A DNA stretch of 64,000 nt from Pseudomonas umsongensis (lineage in GTDB: Bacteria; Pseudomonadota; Gammaproteobacteria; Pseudomonadales; Pseudomonadaceae), in the NCBI RefSeq assembly GCF_002236105.1, contig NZ_NIWU01000005.1:124001-188000 (forward strand), in the 5' to 3' direction. Positions 46,175 through 54,261 of the stretch are shown here, one piece after another. Position 1 is the stretch's first letter. Every line of letters begins with the position of its first letter. Made by a program: the position numbers and the translations under genes. The notes under the pieces were generated by a model that was not told the origin of the DNA, did not search any database, and saw only the letters and a program-made list of their open reading frames with translations.

Positions 46175-47380
46175 TCAGAGGCGTTCGATGATGGTGGCAA
46201 TGCCCATGCCGCCGCCGACACACAAAGTCGCCAGGCCATAGCGCAGGCTCCGGCTTTCCAGTTCATCGAGCAGCGTGCCGAGAATGGCGCAGCCTGTGGC
46301 GCCCAACGGGTGGCCCATGGCAATGGAGCCGCCGTTGACATTGACTTTTTCCGGGTCGACGGCCATGTCCCTGATGAACTTCAACACCACCGAGGCAAAC
46401 GCCTCGTTGACCTCGAACAGATCAATGTCTTCGACCCGCAACCCGGCCTTGGCCAACGCCTTGCGGGTGGCCGGCGCAGGACCTGTGAGCATCAGGGTCG
46501 GATCGGTGCTGGTGACTGCGGTGGCGACGATCCGCGCCCGTGGCTGCAAGCCCAGGACCTGGCCCATGGCTTCGGAGCCGATCAACATCAACGCTGCGCC
46601 GTCGACGATCCCGGAACTGTTGCCGGGGGTGTGTACATGATCGATCCGCTCCACCTGGCTGAAAACCCGCAGCGCAGTGGCGTCGAACCCCATTTGCCCG
46701 ATCATTTCGAAACTCGGCTTGAGTTTGCCAAGGCCTTCCAGGGTCGATTCGGCGCGGATGAACTCGTCATGATCGAGCAGGATGATGCCGTTCTGGTCCT
46801 GCACCGGCACCAATGAGTTTTTGAACGCCCCGCCAGCCCTCGCCCTTGCGGCTTTTTGTTGCGAGTGCAAGGCGTAGGCATCGACGTCCTGCCGGCTGAA
46901 ACCTTCAAGCGTGGCGATCAGGTCGGCGCTCACGCCCTGTGGAATGAAATGGCCGTGCAGGTTGGTTTGCGGGTCCAGCGCCCACGCCCCGCCGTCGCTG
47001 CCCATGGGGATGCGTGACATCGACTCGACGCCGCCGACCACCACCAGGTCTTCGAAACCGGAACGGACTTTCATCGCCCCCAGGTTCACTGCCTCCAGCC
47101 CCGAGGCGCAGAAACGGTTGATCTGCACGCCCGCCACGCTGACGTCCCATTCCGCCACCTGGACCGCGGTCTTGGCGATGTCAGAGCCCTGGTCGCCGAT
47201 GGGCGTCACGCATCCGAGTACCACGTCGTCGACCTGGCTGGTATCAAGGTCGGTTCGCTGTTGCAGCGCCGTGAGCAAGCCGGCCACCAGGCTCACCGGC
47301 TTGACACTGTGCAAGGCGCCACTGGGCTTGCCTTTGCCACGGGGCGTACGTAACGCGTCGAAAATCAAAGCTTGGGTCAT
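46175..47380 (-). CDS. Acetyl-CoA C-acetyltransferase (thiolase)
   Basis: A 401-residue thiolase with Cys91 ([13 protein letters not shown]), His in [12 protein letters not shown] and the second Cys in LCVGGGMG. The start [17 protein letters not shown] at 47380 is the family start; the frame extends upstream to 47470 without support. It performs the thiolytic last step of beta-oxidation and is the first gene of the operon with the FadB-like enzyme. Confidence 0.92.
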   Translation of the reverse strand: MTQALIFDALRTPRGKGKPSGALHSVKPVSLVAGLLTALQQRTDLDTSQVDDVVLGCVTPIGDQGSDIAKTAVQVAEWDVSVAGVQINRFCASGLEAVNLGAMKVRSGFEDLVVVGGVESMSRIPMGSDGGAWALDPQTNLHGHFIPQGVSADLIATLEGFSRQDVDAYALHSQQKAARARAGGAFKNSLVPVQDQNGIILLDHDEFIRAESTLEGLGKLKPSFEMIGQMGFDATALRVFSQVERIDHVHTPGNSSGIVDGAALMLIGSEAMGQVLGLQPRARIVATAVTSTDPTLMLTGPAPATRKALAKAGLRVEDIDLFEVNEAFASVVLKFIRDMAVDPEKVNVNGGSIAMGHPLGATGCAILGTLLDELESRSLRYGLATLCVGGGMGIATIIERL

Positions 47381-47783
47381 GGCGTCCTCGAACCTGATGG
47401 GGCTGCAATCTTCTGATCTTCCAGAGAGCCTCCACCTTATTCCGAGCTGCCGGCCATTCAATGACCGCAACGTTCATCAACGTTGACCCACACGCTCAGA
47501 CGGACGGTCATCCCGCCCCCGGTGAAGGGGTTCAGCACACGCAGGTGTCTAGCAAAAGGCCGCTCAAGAAGCTGGCAATTGGCCTCATGCCTTTTTAATA
47601 GCATTCCGTGACAACACCATACTAAATGGATCTAAACCAAGTGTGACGCGGGCTCTAAGGTGAAGGTGTACGAAGTTGTCGTCGGGTTTTGCCGAGACGC
47701 TCGTGCTACAGGAAGTGCAACGTTTGCCGTCATGGAGATGGGCAGGCAGGCATCAGGAAATAACAAAAAAAAGGCGGTCAGCC
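47381..47783. other. 403-bp non-coding region between divergent genes
   Basis: Serves as upstream region for the thiolase operon (left) and the 31-residue membrane protein (right). TCAACGTTGA at 47477-47486 is a perfect 10-bp palindrome with an AACGTT repeat nearby, a possible regulator site. No other gene is convincing. Confidence 0.45.
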
Positions 47784-47879
47784 ATGTTCAAACAATCGAA
47801 AGTTCGTCAAGCCGGGCTCATTCTTTTCGCCACCACTCTATTGTTGATTTTGCCAAACCTGACCAAGGTGATCGGTTAG
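47784..47879 (+). CDS. 31-residue single-pass membrane protein
   Basis: A short gene, MFKQSKVRQAGLILFATTLL and on to LPNLTKVIG, with AAGGCGG before its ATG. It has a positively charged N-terminus and one hydrophobic helix of about 17 residues. The charge pattern predicts an inner-membrane miniprotein with N-in orientation. The role is unknown; small proteins of this kind often modulate larger membrane complexes. Read from the sequence, not from similarity. Confidence 0.6.
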   Translation: MFKQSKVRQAGLILFATTLLLILPNLTKVIG

Positions 47880-47986
47880 TCGATCTTGAAAAGACGGCGG
47901 CAGGTCTTTAATCGCCATGTAAAAATGTGACTGGCTCGCTTCCCGTGCCAGTATGGCTGTGCCAACCTCTGCGGCACTTGCACGAC

Positions 47987-48808
47987 ATGGATGGCGATCA
48001 TTTGAAAACGCTTATTGTGTTCGGGGCCCTGCTACTCAGCACGCCTCTTCATGCCGCACAGCTGAACCTTGAGCTGGGCGCGAACAGTCGCACGTGGCAA
48101 TCCGAGGAGTTGCTCAAGCATCCTCAGATCCAGACCATCAGTATCAGCAATGATGTGTCCTACAAGCGTGACATGACTTATCGCGCCGTGCCGCTCGCTG
48201 CGCTATTGACCGACATCAAGCCTGACGATCACCTGCAAGCCGTGGCGCTGGACGGCTTTGCGGCCGAGTTGTCGGCGGCGCCGCTGCTCAATACCCAAGG
48301 CGCGCGTGCCTGGCTGGCGATCGAAGATCCGGCCCAGCCGTGGCCGCCGCTGGCAGAAGGCAAACACAGCGCCGGGCCGTTTTACCTGGTCTGGACCGAT
48401 CCGCGTGCAGGCAACATCAGCCCGGAACAATGGCCGTTCGAAGTCGCCAGCATCAAGCGCATGGCACCGGTGGCCGCGCGTTTCCCTGCCCTGCTGCCTG
48501 ATCCTGCGTTGAAGGCCGACGATCCGGTGAACAAGGGCTTTGCGCTGTTTCAGAAAAACTGCCTGGCGTGCCATCGACTCAACGGTGCCGGTGATTCGCA
48601 GTTCGGCCCGGACCTGAATATCCCGTACAACCCGACCGAGTACTTCGGCGCGGATTTCCTCCAGCGCTATATCCGCGACCCGCAGAGTTTGCGCCAGTGG
48701 CCGCAGGCGAAAATGCCGGGGTTCTCGGCCGAGGTGTTGCCGGATGGGGATCTGCAGATGTTGGTGGGGTATTTGCAGCACATGGCCGGGCGCAAGGTCA
48801 GGCCCTGA
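47987..48808 (+). CDS. Periplasmic c-type cytochrome with molybdopterin-oxidoreductase-like N-terminal domain
   Basis: A ~273-residue exported protein. The heme-binding motif CLACH is in a C-terminal monoheme domain (FALFQKNCLACHRLNGAGDS ... MPGF with a distal Met). The N-terminal ~130 residues (YKRDMTYRAVPLAALLTDIK) resemble the small molybdopterin-binding oxidoreductase fold without its cofactor. The signal peptide is KTLIVFGALLLSTPLHAA. A TTG at 48002 would begin right at this signal and may be the true start; the ATG at 47987 adds five residues. The partner and electron path are unknown. Confidence 0.75.
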   Translation: MDGDHLKTLIVFGALLLSTPLHAAQLNLELGANSRTWQSEELLKHPQIQTISISNDVSYKRDMTYRAVPLAALLTDIKPDDHLQAVALDGFAAELSAAPLLNTQGARAWLAIEDPAQPWPPLAEGKHSAGPFYLVWTDPRAGNISPEQWPFEVASIKRMAPVAARFPALLPDPALKADDPVNKGFALFQKNCLACHRLNGAGDSQFGPDLNIPYNPTEYFGADFLQRYIRDPQSLRQWPQAKMPGFSAEVLPDGDLQMLVGYLQHMAGRKVRP

Positions 48809-48819
48809 CCACATCCCCC

Positions 48820-48920
48820 TGTAGGAGCGAGCCTGCTCGCGATGGTCGTCAACGATAACGCTGGAAACCTGACACCCCGCGGTGATCTCGCGTTCTTCGC
48901 GAGCATGCTCGCTCCTACAG
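48820..48920. repeat. REP doublet with conserved spacer
   Basis: GTAGGAGCGAGCCTGCTCGC and GCGAGCATGCTCGCTCCTAC arms with the spacer GATGGTCGTCAACGATAACG and GGAAACCTGACACC, matching the 25.6 kb copy. Confidence 0.88.
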
Positions 48921-48936
48921 GATGAGCGGTTGCTGA

Positions 48937-49746
48937 TTACTGCTGTTGTACGGAAATCACCGGCACAGGCGTCGGCGATACGAACACTTTTGCATGCATC
49001 TGCTCACACCCACCACCGCGGCGCATGCCACGTACCGGGCAGGCGTCCAGGTAATCGAGCCCTACCGCGAGCTTCAAATGGCGTTCAGGACGGGCCAGTT
49101 CATTGGTCACATCGAAGCTGTACCAGGCGTCATCGAGCCAGGCTTCGGCCCAGGCGTGGCTGGCCAGGTGTTCGCTGTTTTCGCTGTACAGGTAACCCGA
49201 CACATAACGCGCCGGCACGCCCAGGCTGCGGGCGCAGGCGAGGAACGCGTGGGTATGGTCCTGGCACACACCCGAACGCCCGGCGAAAGCCTGGGCGGCG
49301 CTGGTGTCCACTTCGGTGGCGCCCGGCGTGTAGGTCATGTGCTGGTTCAAGCCATGCATCAAGTCGATCAGCGCCGTTCGGTCGCGGCGCTGCTTGCACG
49401 CCTTGTCGGCGAACGCGCGTAGCGCCTGGTCGGCCTCGGTCAGCCGGGTGAAACGCAAGAACGGCAATGCCGACTGGCTCTCGTGCTCGGCTTCGCGCAA
49501 CTCGTCGATGTCGACCTGGCCACGGGCACCGATGATGATGGCCGCGTGGGGTTCGTCCATGGTCAGTACGTGCAGGATGTTGCCGAACGGATCCAGTTGC
49601 GCGCGCACCGGCCGCGGCAGATCGAGCTGCCAACTGAGCACGTGTTGGCGCTCGCTGTCGTGAGGCGTCAGCCGCAGGTACTGGATGCTCGCCCGCACCT
49701 GATCCTCGTAGTGATAGGTGGTCTCGTGGCTTATGGAAAGTCTCAT
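48937..49746 (-). CDS. Transglutaminase-like protease of the alpha-E/ATP-grasp operon
   Basis: A 269-residue cytoplasmic protein with an N-terminal beta domain (MRLSISHETTYHYEDQVRAS, bacterial transglutaminase-like N-terminal region) and a transglutaminase core with Cys161 (RSGVCQDHTHAFLACARSLG), His198 (ASHAWAEAWLDD) and Asp212 (YSFDVTN), so the triad is complete. It is probably an amidase or protease rather than a cross-linker. Its start overlaps the alpha-E gene end by 4 bp. Substrate unknown. Confidence 0.88.
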   Translation of the reverse strand: MRLSISHETTYHYEDQVRASIQYLRLTPHDSERQHVLSWQLDLPRPVRAQLDPFGNILHVLTMDEPHAAIIIGARGQVDIDELREAEHESQSALPFLRFTRLTEADQALRAFADKACKQRRDRTALIDLMHGLNQHMTYTPGATEVDTSAAQAFAGRSGVCQDHTHAFLACARSLGVPARYVSGYLYSENSEHLASHAWAEAWLDDAWYSFDVTNELARPERHLKLAVGLDYLDACPVRGMRRGGGCEQMHAKVFVSPTPVPVISVQQQ

Positions 49747-50693
49747 GCAGCCTCCAGGTAGGAACTGTGAATGGCATTACCCAACTGGCGCACCAGCGGG
49801 ATGAACTCGGTCAGCCAGGCATGCAGGCCTTCGTCGAGGATTTCGTTGATGCCGGTATAGCGCAATCGTGCGTCCATCTCCGCAGCCAAGCGCTGTGCCG
49901 GGCGGCCATTGGCCCCTGGCAGTTGCGCCAGGATCAGATCGATTTCTTCGGTGCAGGCGCGCAAAGAGCGTGGAACATCGGCCCGCAGCAGCAGCAACTC
50001 GGCCACATGCCGGGCGCCGGGGGCGTCACGGTAGATCTCGGTGTACGCCTCGAAAGACGACAGGGCCCGCAACAACGCACTCCATTGGTAATAGGCGTGG
50101 GCCGTGCCGTCGCTGACCGCTTCGGCCTGATCACCGGCCATTTCGTAGCGCGCATCGAGCAGGCGCAGTGTGTTGTCGGCCCTTTCGATGAATGTCCCCA
50201 GGCGAATGAAACGGAACGCGTCGTTGCGCATGATGGTGCCGTAGGACGCACCACGGAACAGATGGGAACGTTCCTTGATCCACTCGCAGAAACGGCTCAT
50301 GCCGTAGCGGCCCAGGCCCTGTTCGGCGATGCCGCGAATCTCCAGCCAAGTGGCGTTGATGTTTTCCCACATGTCGGCGGTGATGCGGCCACGTACCGCG
50401 TGGGCACTGGCCCGTGCGGCCCCGAGGCAACTGTAGATGCTGGCCGGGTTGGCCGCGTCCAGGGCAAAGAAATGCAACAACCTTTCGGCATGCAGCTCGC
50501 CGTGGCGTTCGAGATAATCATCCAGCGTGCCGGTAATCAGCAACGGCATGGCCAACTCGTGCAGGCCGTTCCCACGGCCATCCTGGGGCATCAGCGACAG
50601 CGAATAACTGATGTCGAGCATCCGCGCGAGGTTTTCCGCCCGCTCCAGGTAACGCGACATCCAATACAAATCCGAGGCAGTTCTACTTAACAT
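49743..50693 (-). CDS. Alpha-E domain protein (DUF403)
   Basis: A 316-residue all-helical protein beginning MLSRTASDLYWMSRYLERAENLARMLDIS, the highly conserved DUF403/alpha-E start. It has no catalytic motif that I recognise and is found almost always with a circularly permuted ATP-grasp protein and a transglutaminase. It may act as a scaffold or recognition subunit. It lies 12 bp behind the ATP-grasp gene and overlaps the transglutaminase gene. Confidence 0.9.
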   Translation of the reverse strand: MLSRTASDLYWMSRYLERAENLARMLDISYSLSLMPQDGRGNGLHELAMPLLITGTLDDYLERHGELHAERLLHFFALDAANPASIYSCLGAARASAHAVRGRITADMWENINATWLEIRGIAEQGLGRYGMSRFCEWIKERSHLFRGASYGTIMRNDAFRFIRLGTFIERADNTLRLLDARYEMAGDQAEAVSDGTAHAYYQWSALLRALSSFEAYTEIYRDAPGARHVAELLLLRADVPRSLRACTEEIDLILAQLPGANGRPAQRLAAEMDARLRYTGINEILDEGLHAWLTEFIPLVRQLGNAIHSSYLEAA

Positions 50694-50705
50694 GTCAGGC
50701 TTCCT

Positions 50706-52115
50706 TCAATCCTCAACCACCCAGGTGTCCTTGGTTCCGCCGCCCTGGGAGGAATTCACCACCAGGGAGCCTTCGCGCAGGGCGACACGGGTCAAGCCGC
50801 CGGGCACGACCCGGGTTTCGCGGCCAGACAGTACAAACGGACGCAGGTCGATATGGCGTGGCGCGATGCCGCTTTCGACAAAGGTCGGACAGGTCGACAG
50901 CGACAGTGTCGGCTGTGCGATGTAGGCATGGGGCTTGGCGATGATGCGCGCGCGGAAGGCTTCGATTTCCGCTGCGCTCGCCGCGGGCCCCACCAGCATT
51001 CCGTAGCCGCCGGAGCCCTGGGTTTCCTTGACCACGAGCTCCGGAAGGTTGGCCAGGACGTGGGACAGCTCAGAAGGATTGCGACACTGCCACGTGGGTA
51101 CGTTTTTCAGGATCGGTTCTTCGTCCAGGTAGAAACGGATCATGTCGGTGACGAATGGATACACCGATTTGTCGTCTGCCACCCCGGTTCCGATGGCGTT
51201 CGCCAACACGACATTGCCCGAACGATAGGACGACAGCAGGCCGGGCACGCCCAGCATCGAGTCGGGATTGAACGCCAGCGGGTCAAGGAACGCATCGTCG
51301 AGACGGCGGTAAATCACATCGACGGCTTTCGGCCCGTCGGTGGTGCGCATGAACACCTTGTCGTCACGCACGAACAGGTCCGCACCCTCCACCAGCTCCA
51401 CGCCCATTTCTCGCGCCAGGAATGCATGCTCGAAGAAGGCGCTGTTGAAGCGCCCCGGCGTCAGCACCACGACACTCGGATTTTCGATCGGGCTTGAGCT
51501 TTTCAGGGTGTCGAGCAACAGGTTCGGGTAATGGTCGATGGGGGCAATGCGCTGGGCCGCAAACAACTCGGGGAACAGGCGCATCATCATCTTGCGGTCT
51601 TCGAGCATGTAGCTGACGCCGCTCGGTGTACGAAGATTGTCTTCGAGCACGTAGTACGTGCCGTCGCCGTCGCGCACCAGGTCGACGCCGGAAATGTGCG
51701 AATAGATATCCCGATGCAGGTCCAGGCCTTGCATCGCCAACTGGTACTGCTCGTTGGCCAGCACCTGCTCGGCCGGAATGATCCCGGCCTTGATGATGCG
51801 CTGCTCGTGGTAAAGGTCGGCGAGAAACATGTTCAACGCCTTGACCCGCTGGATACAGCCGCGCTCGACCACGCGCCATTCACTGGCGGGGATACTGCGC
51901 GGGATGGTGTCGAAGGGAATCAGGCGCTCTGTGCCCTGCTCATCACCGTAGAGCGTGAAGGTAATCCCGGCGCGATGAAACAGCAGATCGGCCTCGCGTC
52001 GCCGTTGTGCCAGAAGCTCGTCAGGCGTCTCGGCCAGCCAACGGGCAAACTCCCGATAATGCGGGCGGACCTGGCCGCCAGCGTCGTACATCTCATCAAA
52101 ATAGGTGCGGATCAT
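50706..52115 (-). CDS. Circularly permuted type 2 ATP-grasp protein
   Basis: A 469-residue ATP-grasp enzyme starting MIRTYFDEMYDAGGQVRPHY, with GGAG before the ATG; the frame opens further upstream at 52166 without support. Segments typical of the family include DGTYYVLEDNLRTPSGVSYML and VVKETQGSGGYGMLVGPAAS, the latter part of the ATP-binding domain placed C-terminally because of the permutation. It is predicted to form a peptide-like amide bond. First gene of the three-gene operon with alpha-E and transglutaminase proteins. Confidence 0.9.
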   Translation of the reverse strand: MIRTYFDEMYDAGGQVRPHYREFARWLAETPDELLAQRRREADLLFHRAGITFTLYGDEQGTERLIPFDTIPRSIPASEWRVVERGCIQRVKALNMFLADLYHEQRIIKAGIIPAEQVLANEQYQLAMQGLDLHRDIYSHISGVDLVRDGDGTYYVLEDNLRTPSGVSYMLEDRKMMMRLFPELFAAQRIAPIDHYPNLLLDTLKSSSPIENPSVVVLTPGRFNSAFFEHAFLAREMGVELVEGADLFVRDDKVFMRTTDGPKAVDVIYRRLDDAFLDPLAFNPDSMLGVPGLLSSYRSGNVVLANAIGTGVADDKSVYPFVTDMIRFYLDEEPILKNVPTWQCRNPSELSHVLANLPELVVKETQGSGGYGMLVGPAASAAEIEAFRARIIAKPHAYIAQPTLSLSTCPTFVESGIAPRHIDLRPFVLSGRETRVVPGGLTRVALREGSLVVNSSQGGGTKDTWVVED

Positions 52116-52313
52116 GCCGTACTCCTTGTCACCCGGACATACAGGCCTTCGCAAGGCCCGTGCCATCGGCAGAAACGCTTTGATTTCAATCGGTTAGATA
52201 ATCACCACGCGAGCGCCGCACCAATCCTGTGCGGCAAATGCCCCCACCTGACGGCCCCCGCTTCATTGCAAGGCGTTGTTGTCGCCCATCACCAGCATAG
52301 ACCGTAGGCGCCG

Positions 52314-52327
52314 GCTTGCCGGCGAAC
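52314..52327. repeat. REP-like palindrome core
   Basis: GTAGGCGCCGGCTTGCCGGCGA contains a GCCGGC-TT-GCCGGC hairpin, related to the element at 41.97 kb; a single degenerate copy. Confidence 0.5.
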
Positions 52328-52355
52328 GGGTCGGCCTTGTTCGATTGCCATCGGC

Positions 52356-52389
52356 AAAAACGAAAACGGCCAACCCGAAGGTTAGCCGT
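52356..52389 (-). terminator. Intrinsic terminator of rraB
   Basis: Minus-strand ACGGCTAACC, TTCG tetraloop, GGTTGGCCGT, then TTTCGTTTTT; 27 bp behind the rraB stop. Confidence 0.85.
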
Positions 52390-52416
52390 CATTGCTGGTT
52401 GTAACTGTTCATAGGT

Positions 52417-52761
52417 TTATGCGAGTCGCCCTCGTACCTCCTGTTTCACACCCCAGCCTTCGATGATGCCGCCCAGAGGCTCGACCACTGCCTCGAAACC
52501 CTGTTCGAAATCGCCAATGTCGTCGTAGGTCGCATACATGACCTTGCACAACTCCAAAGCCCAGGCGCCATCGTCGCGCACACTGATTTGCGCATCCAGG
52601 GATTCACCACGGTGAAAATGACCTGCCGCCCTGCGTGCCCGCTCCTCGTCCGGGAAAATGGCGTAGAACTCGATGGGATGGAACCGGGAAAAATCAAAAC
52701 CGCCTTCTTTCATGCGGCGCAACACACTGCTGCTGATGTCTTCTTGATAGGCTGTGCTCAT
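52417..52761 (-). CDS. rraB: Ribonuclease E inhibitor RraB
   Basis: A 114-residue RraB-family protein (MSTAYQEDISSSVLRRMKEG ... YATYDDIGDFEQGFEAVVEP). The conserved acidic first half, HFHRGESLDAQIS and the YDDIGDFE segment fit the family that binds RNase E and alters the set of transcripts it degrades. It is monocistronic with its own terminator. Together with rraA at 0.4 kb the window has both RNase E modulators. Confidence 0.85.
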   Translation of the reverse strand: MSTAYQEDISSSVLRRMKEGGFDFSRFHPIEFYAIFPDEERARRAAGHFHRGESLDAQISVRDDGAWALELCKVMYATYDDIGDFEQGFEAVVEPLGGIIEGWGVKQEVRGRLA

Positions 52762-52959
52762 GAAACGTCCTCCTCAAACTGATGGATAGACTTTCCGTAC
52801 TCCCTTGTGCGAACCCAAGGGTGCGCGCGACGGGAAACAAGCATGGAGCTGACAAGACCAGACCTTAGCGATCCATTCGCTGATCTCGCTTGCAGAGTAG
52901 CCCCAAGATAGAGCCGCTGCCAAGGCCTGGTTCTGCTGTAGTCGATAACGAGAAGAGGT

Positions 52960-53193
52960 TCAGACGGGGGTGATGCTGCGAATTTCAATACTGTTCTGGG
53001 CCTTCAGGCTTTTGACGCCTGCATCAGGGGTGCGGCCCTCATAGTCGTTCAGATCCAGTTCGGCGGCCACGGGAAGCAATCGTGCCTTGATGAGTTTGGC
53101 GGCCTCTTCGTGACTCGGGCACTCCTCGCACTCGAATTCTTCATCGATTACTTCACCATGATCATCCACGAAAGTGACTTTCCACCTTTGCAT
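52960..53193 (-). CDS. Small conserved hypothetical protein
   Basis: A 77-residue acidic protein (MQRWKVTFVDDHGEVIDEEF ... LKAQNSIEIRSITPV) with GAGGAGG six bases before the ATG; the longer frame to 53310 lacks a site. CEECPSHEEAAKL contains two cysteines in a CxxC-like spacing. The N-terminal half looks like a small beta strand-rich domain. I do not recognise it. Confidence 0.65.
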   Translation of the reverse strand: MQRWKVTFVDDHGEVIDEEFECEECPSHEEAAKLIKARLLPVAAELDLNDYEGRTPDAGVKSLKAQNSIEIRSITPV

Positions 53194-53278
53194 CGGTGCC
53201 TCCTCGATAAAACCCATGGATAGGCTTACACCTATCTCGACCTCGGGCGCCGGGCAATGTTCCGGCGAGTGTTTCGCT

Positions 53279-53470
53279 TCAGATACGCACATTTCCTCGT
53301 GGGCCCGCAATGGCCCAGATGATCAGGCCCAGAACCGGCAGCAACAGGATCAACAGCACCCAGAAGATTTTCATTCCGGTCTCGGCGCCACTTTTCAGCA
53401 CGTTGATGATTGCCCAGATATCCAGGGCAAGAATGATCAAGCCAACCAGGCTATTGAACGTGGAACCCAT
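53279..53470 (-). CDS. PLDc_N-domain small membrane protein
   Basis: A 63-residue protein with two hydrophobic helices (SLVGLIILALDIWAIINVL and IFWVLLILLLPVLGLIIWAI) and the ending AGPRGNVRI, matching the phospholipase-D-nuclease N-terminal domain family (PF13396), which despite its name is a stand-alone small membrane protein here. Function unknown. Confidence 0.75.
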   Translation of the reverse strand: MGSTFNSLVGLIILALDIWAIINVLKSGAETGMKIFWVLLILLLPVLGLIIWAIAGPRGNVRI

Positions 53471-53552
53471 GATGACGCTCCTGAAGAGTGATAAGCCCTC
53501 TTAGGATAGCCCGCCGTGAACAGGGTTCCCTTTTTTTGACAGCTTTAGCGGT

Positions 53553-54083
53553 TCAGACGTGGATCGCCACTTTCAAGGCTTCCAGCGATGGCGCAGCGGC
53601 GATGCCGACTTGCGCGCACAGTTCGAGCACCCGAGGCACGGCATTGCCATAGACCAGCACCACTTGCAGTTCATCGTCCAGCAGTTGGCTGAAGTTCATC
53701 AGCGTGTAGCCACCGTTTTCCTTGTTCAGGCTGCTCATCTGCACCTGGATGCGATTCAGTGCGGTCAGGGCTTCGGTCCTGGCCAACTGCTTGGGCTTGA
53801 GATTGAACTCAACCCCCGGGCCGAACGAGGCGACGATCTGGGCAAACAGGTCCACATAGGTGTCGGCCTGAAACAGCACGGTATCGGGCAAGCTGCCAAC
53901 CACGACCCACTCACCCAGCGGGATCGGGAAGCTGTCGTCGTAGTTGATGTCCGGGTTGGCGCTCAGGAAAGCCGCTGGATCAGCGTAAGCCTGGGCCGCT
54001 TCATCAGCGACTTTCTCGATTTCGTCATCGGCCATGCACCCGGAGCTGATGTTGCTGATGAGTTCGATGAGGGCGGCTTTCAT
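53553..54083 (-). CDS. Conserved hypothetical protein
   Basis: A 176-residue cytoplasmic protein (MKAALIELISNISSGCMADD ... PSLEALKVAIHV). The start at 54083 has AGGA about ten bases upstream; the frame is open to 54335 but crosses the chemoreceptor promoter region. There is no signal peptide or membrane helix, and few motifs: a GEWVVVGSLPD turn and LVYGNAVPRVLELC. I do not recognise the family. Divergent from the chemoreceptor gene. Confidence 0.6.
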   Translation of the reverse strand: MKAALIELISNISSGCMADDEIEKVADEAAQAYADPAAFLSANPDINYDDSFPIPLGEWVVVGSLPDTVLFQADTYVDLFAQIVASFGPGVEFNLKPKQLARTEALTALNRIQVQMSSLNKENGGYTLMNFSQLLDDELQVVLVYGNAVPRVLELCAQVGIAAAPSLEALKVAIHV

Positions 54084-54261
54084 GGGGGCGGATCCTGTAG
54101 CTGGTAAATTTTCAGGGCGCGCAGGATAGCGCATTACGCCCTGCGATGGCGTCTTGCAAGCAAGCCTCGCAATCTTGACCTGCATCAAGCGTTCAGCCCA
54201 ACAATAGCGGCACAATAATGGCACCTTGCCAAAACTGTTTCCGCTATCAGAGAAGACCTCC

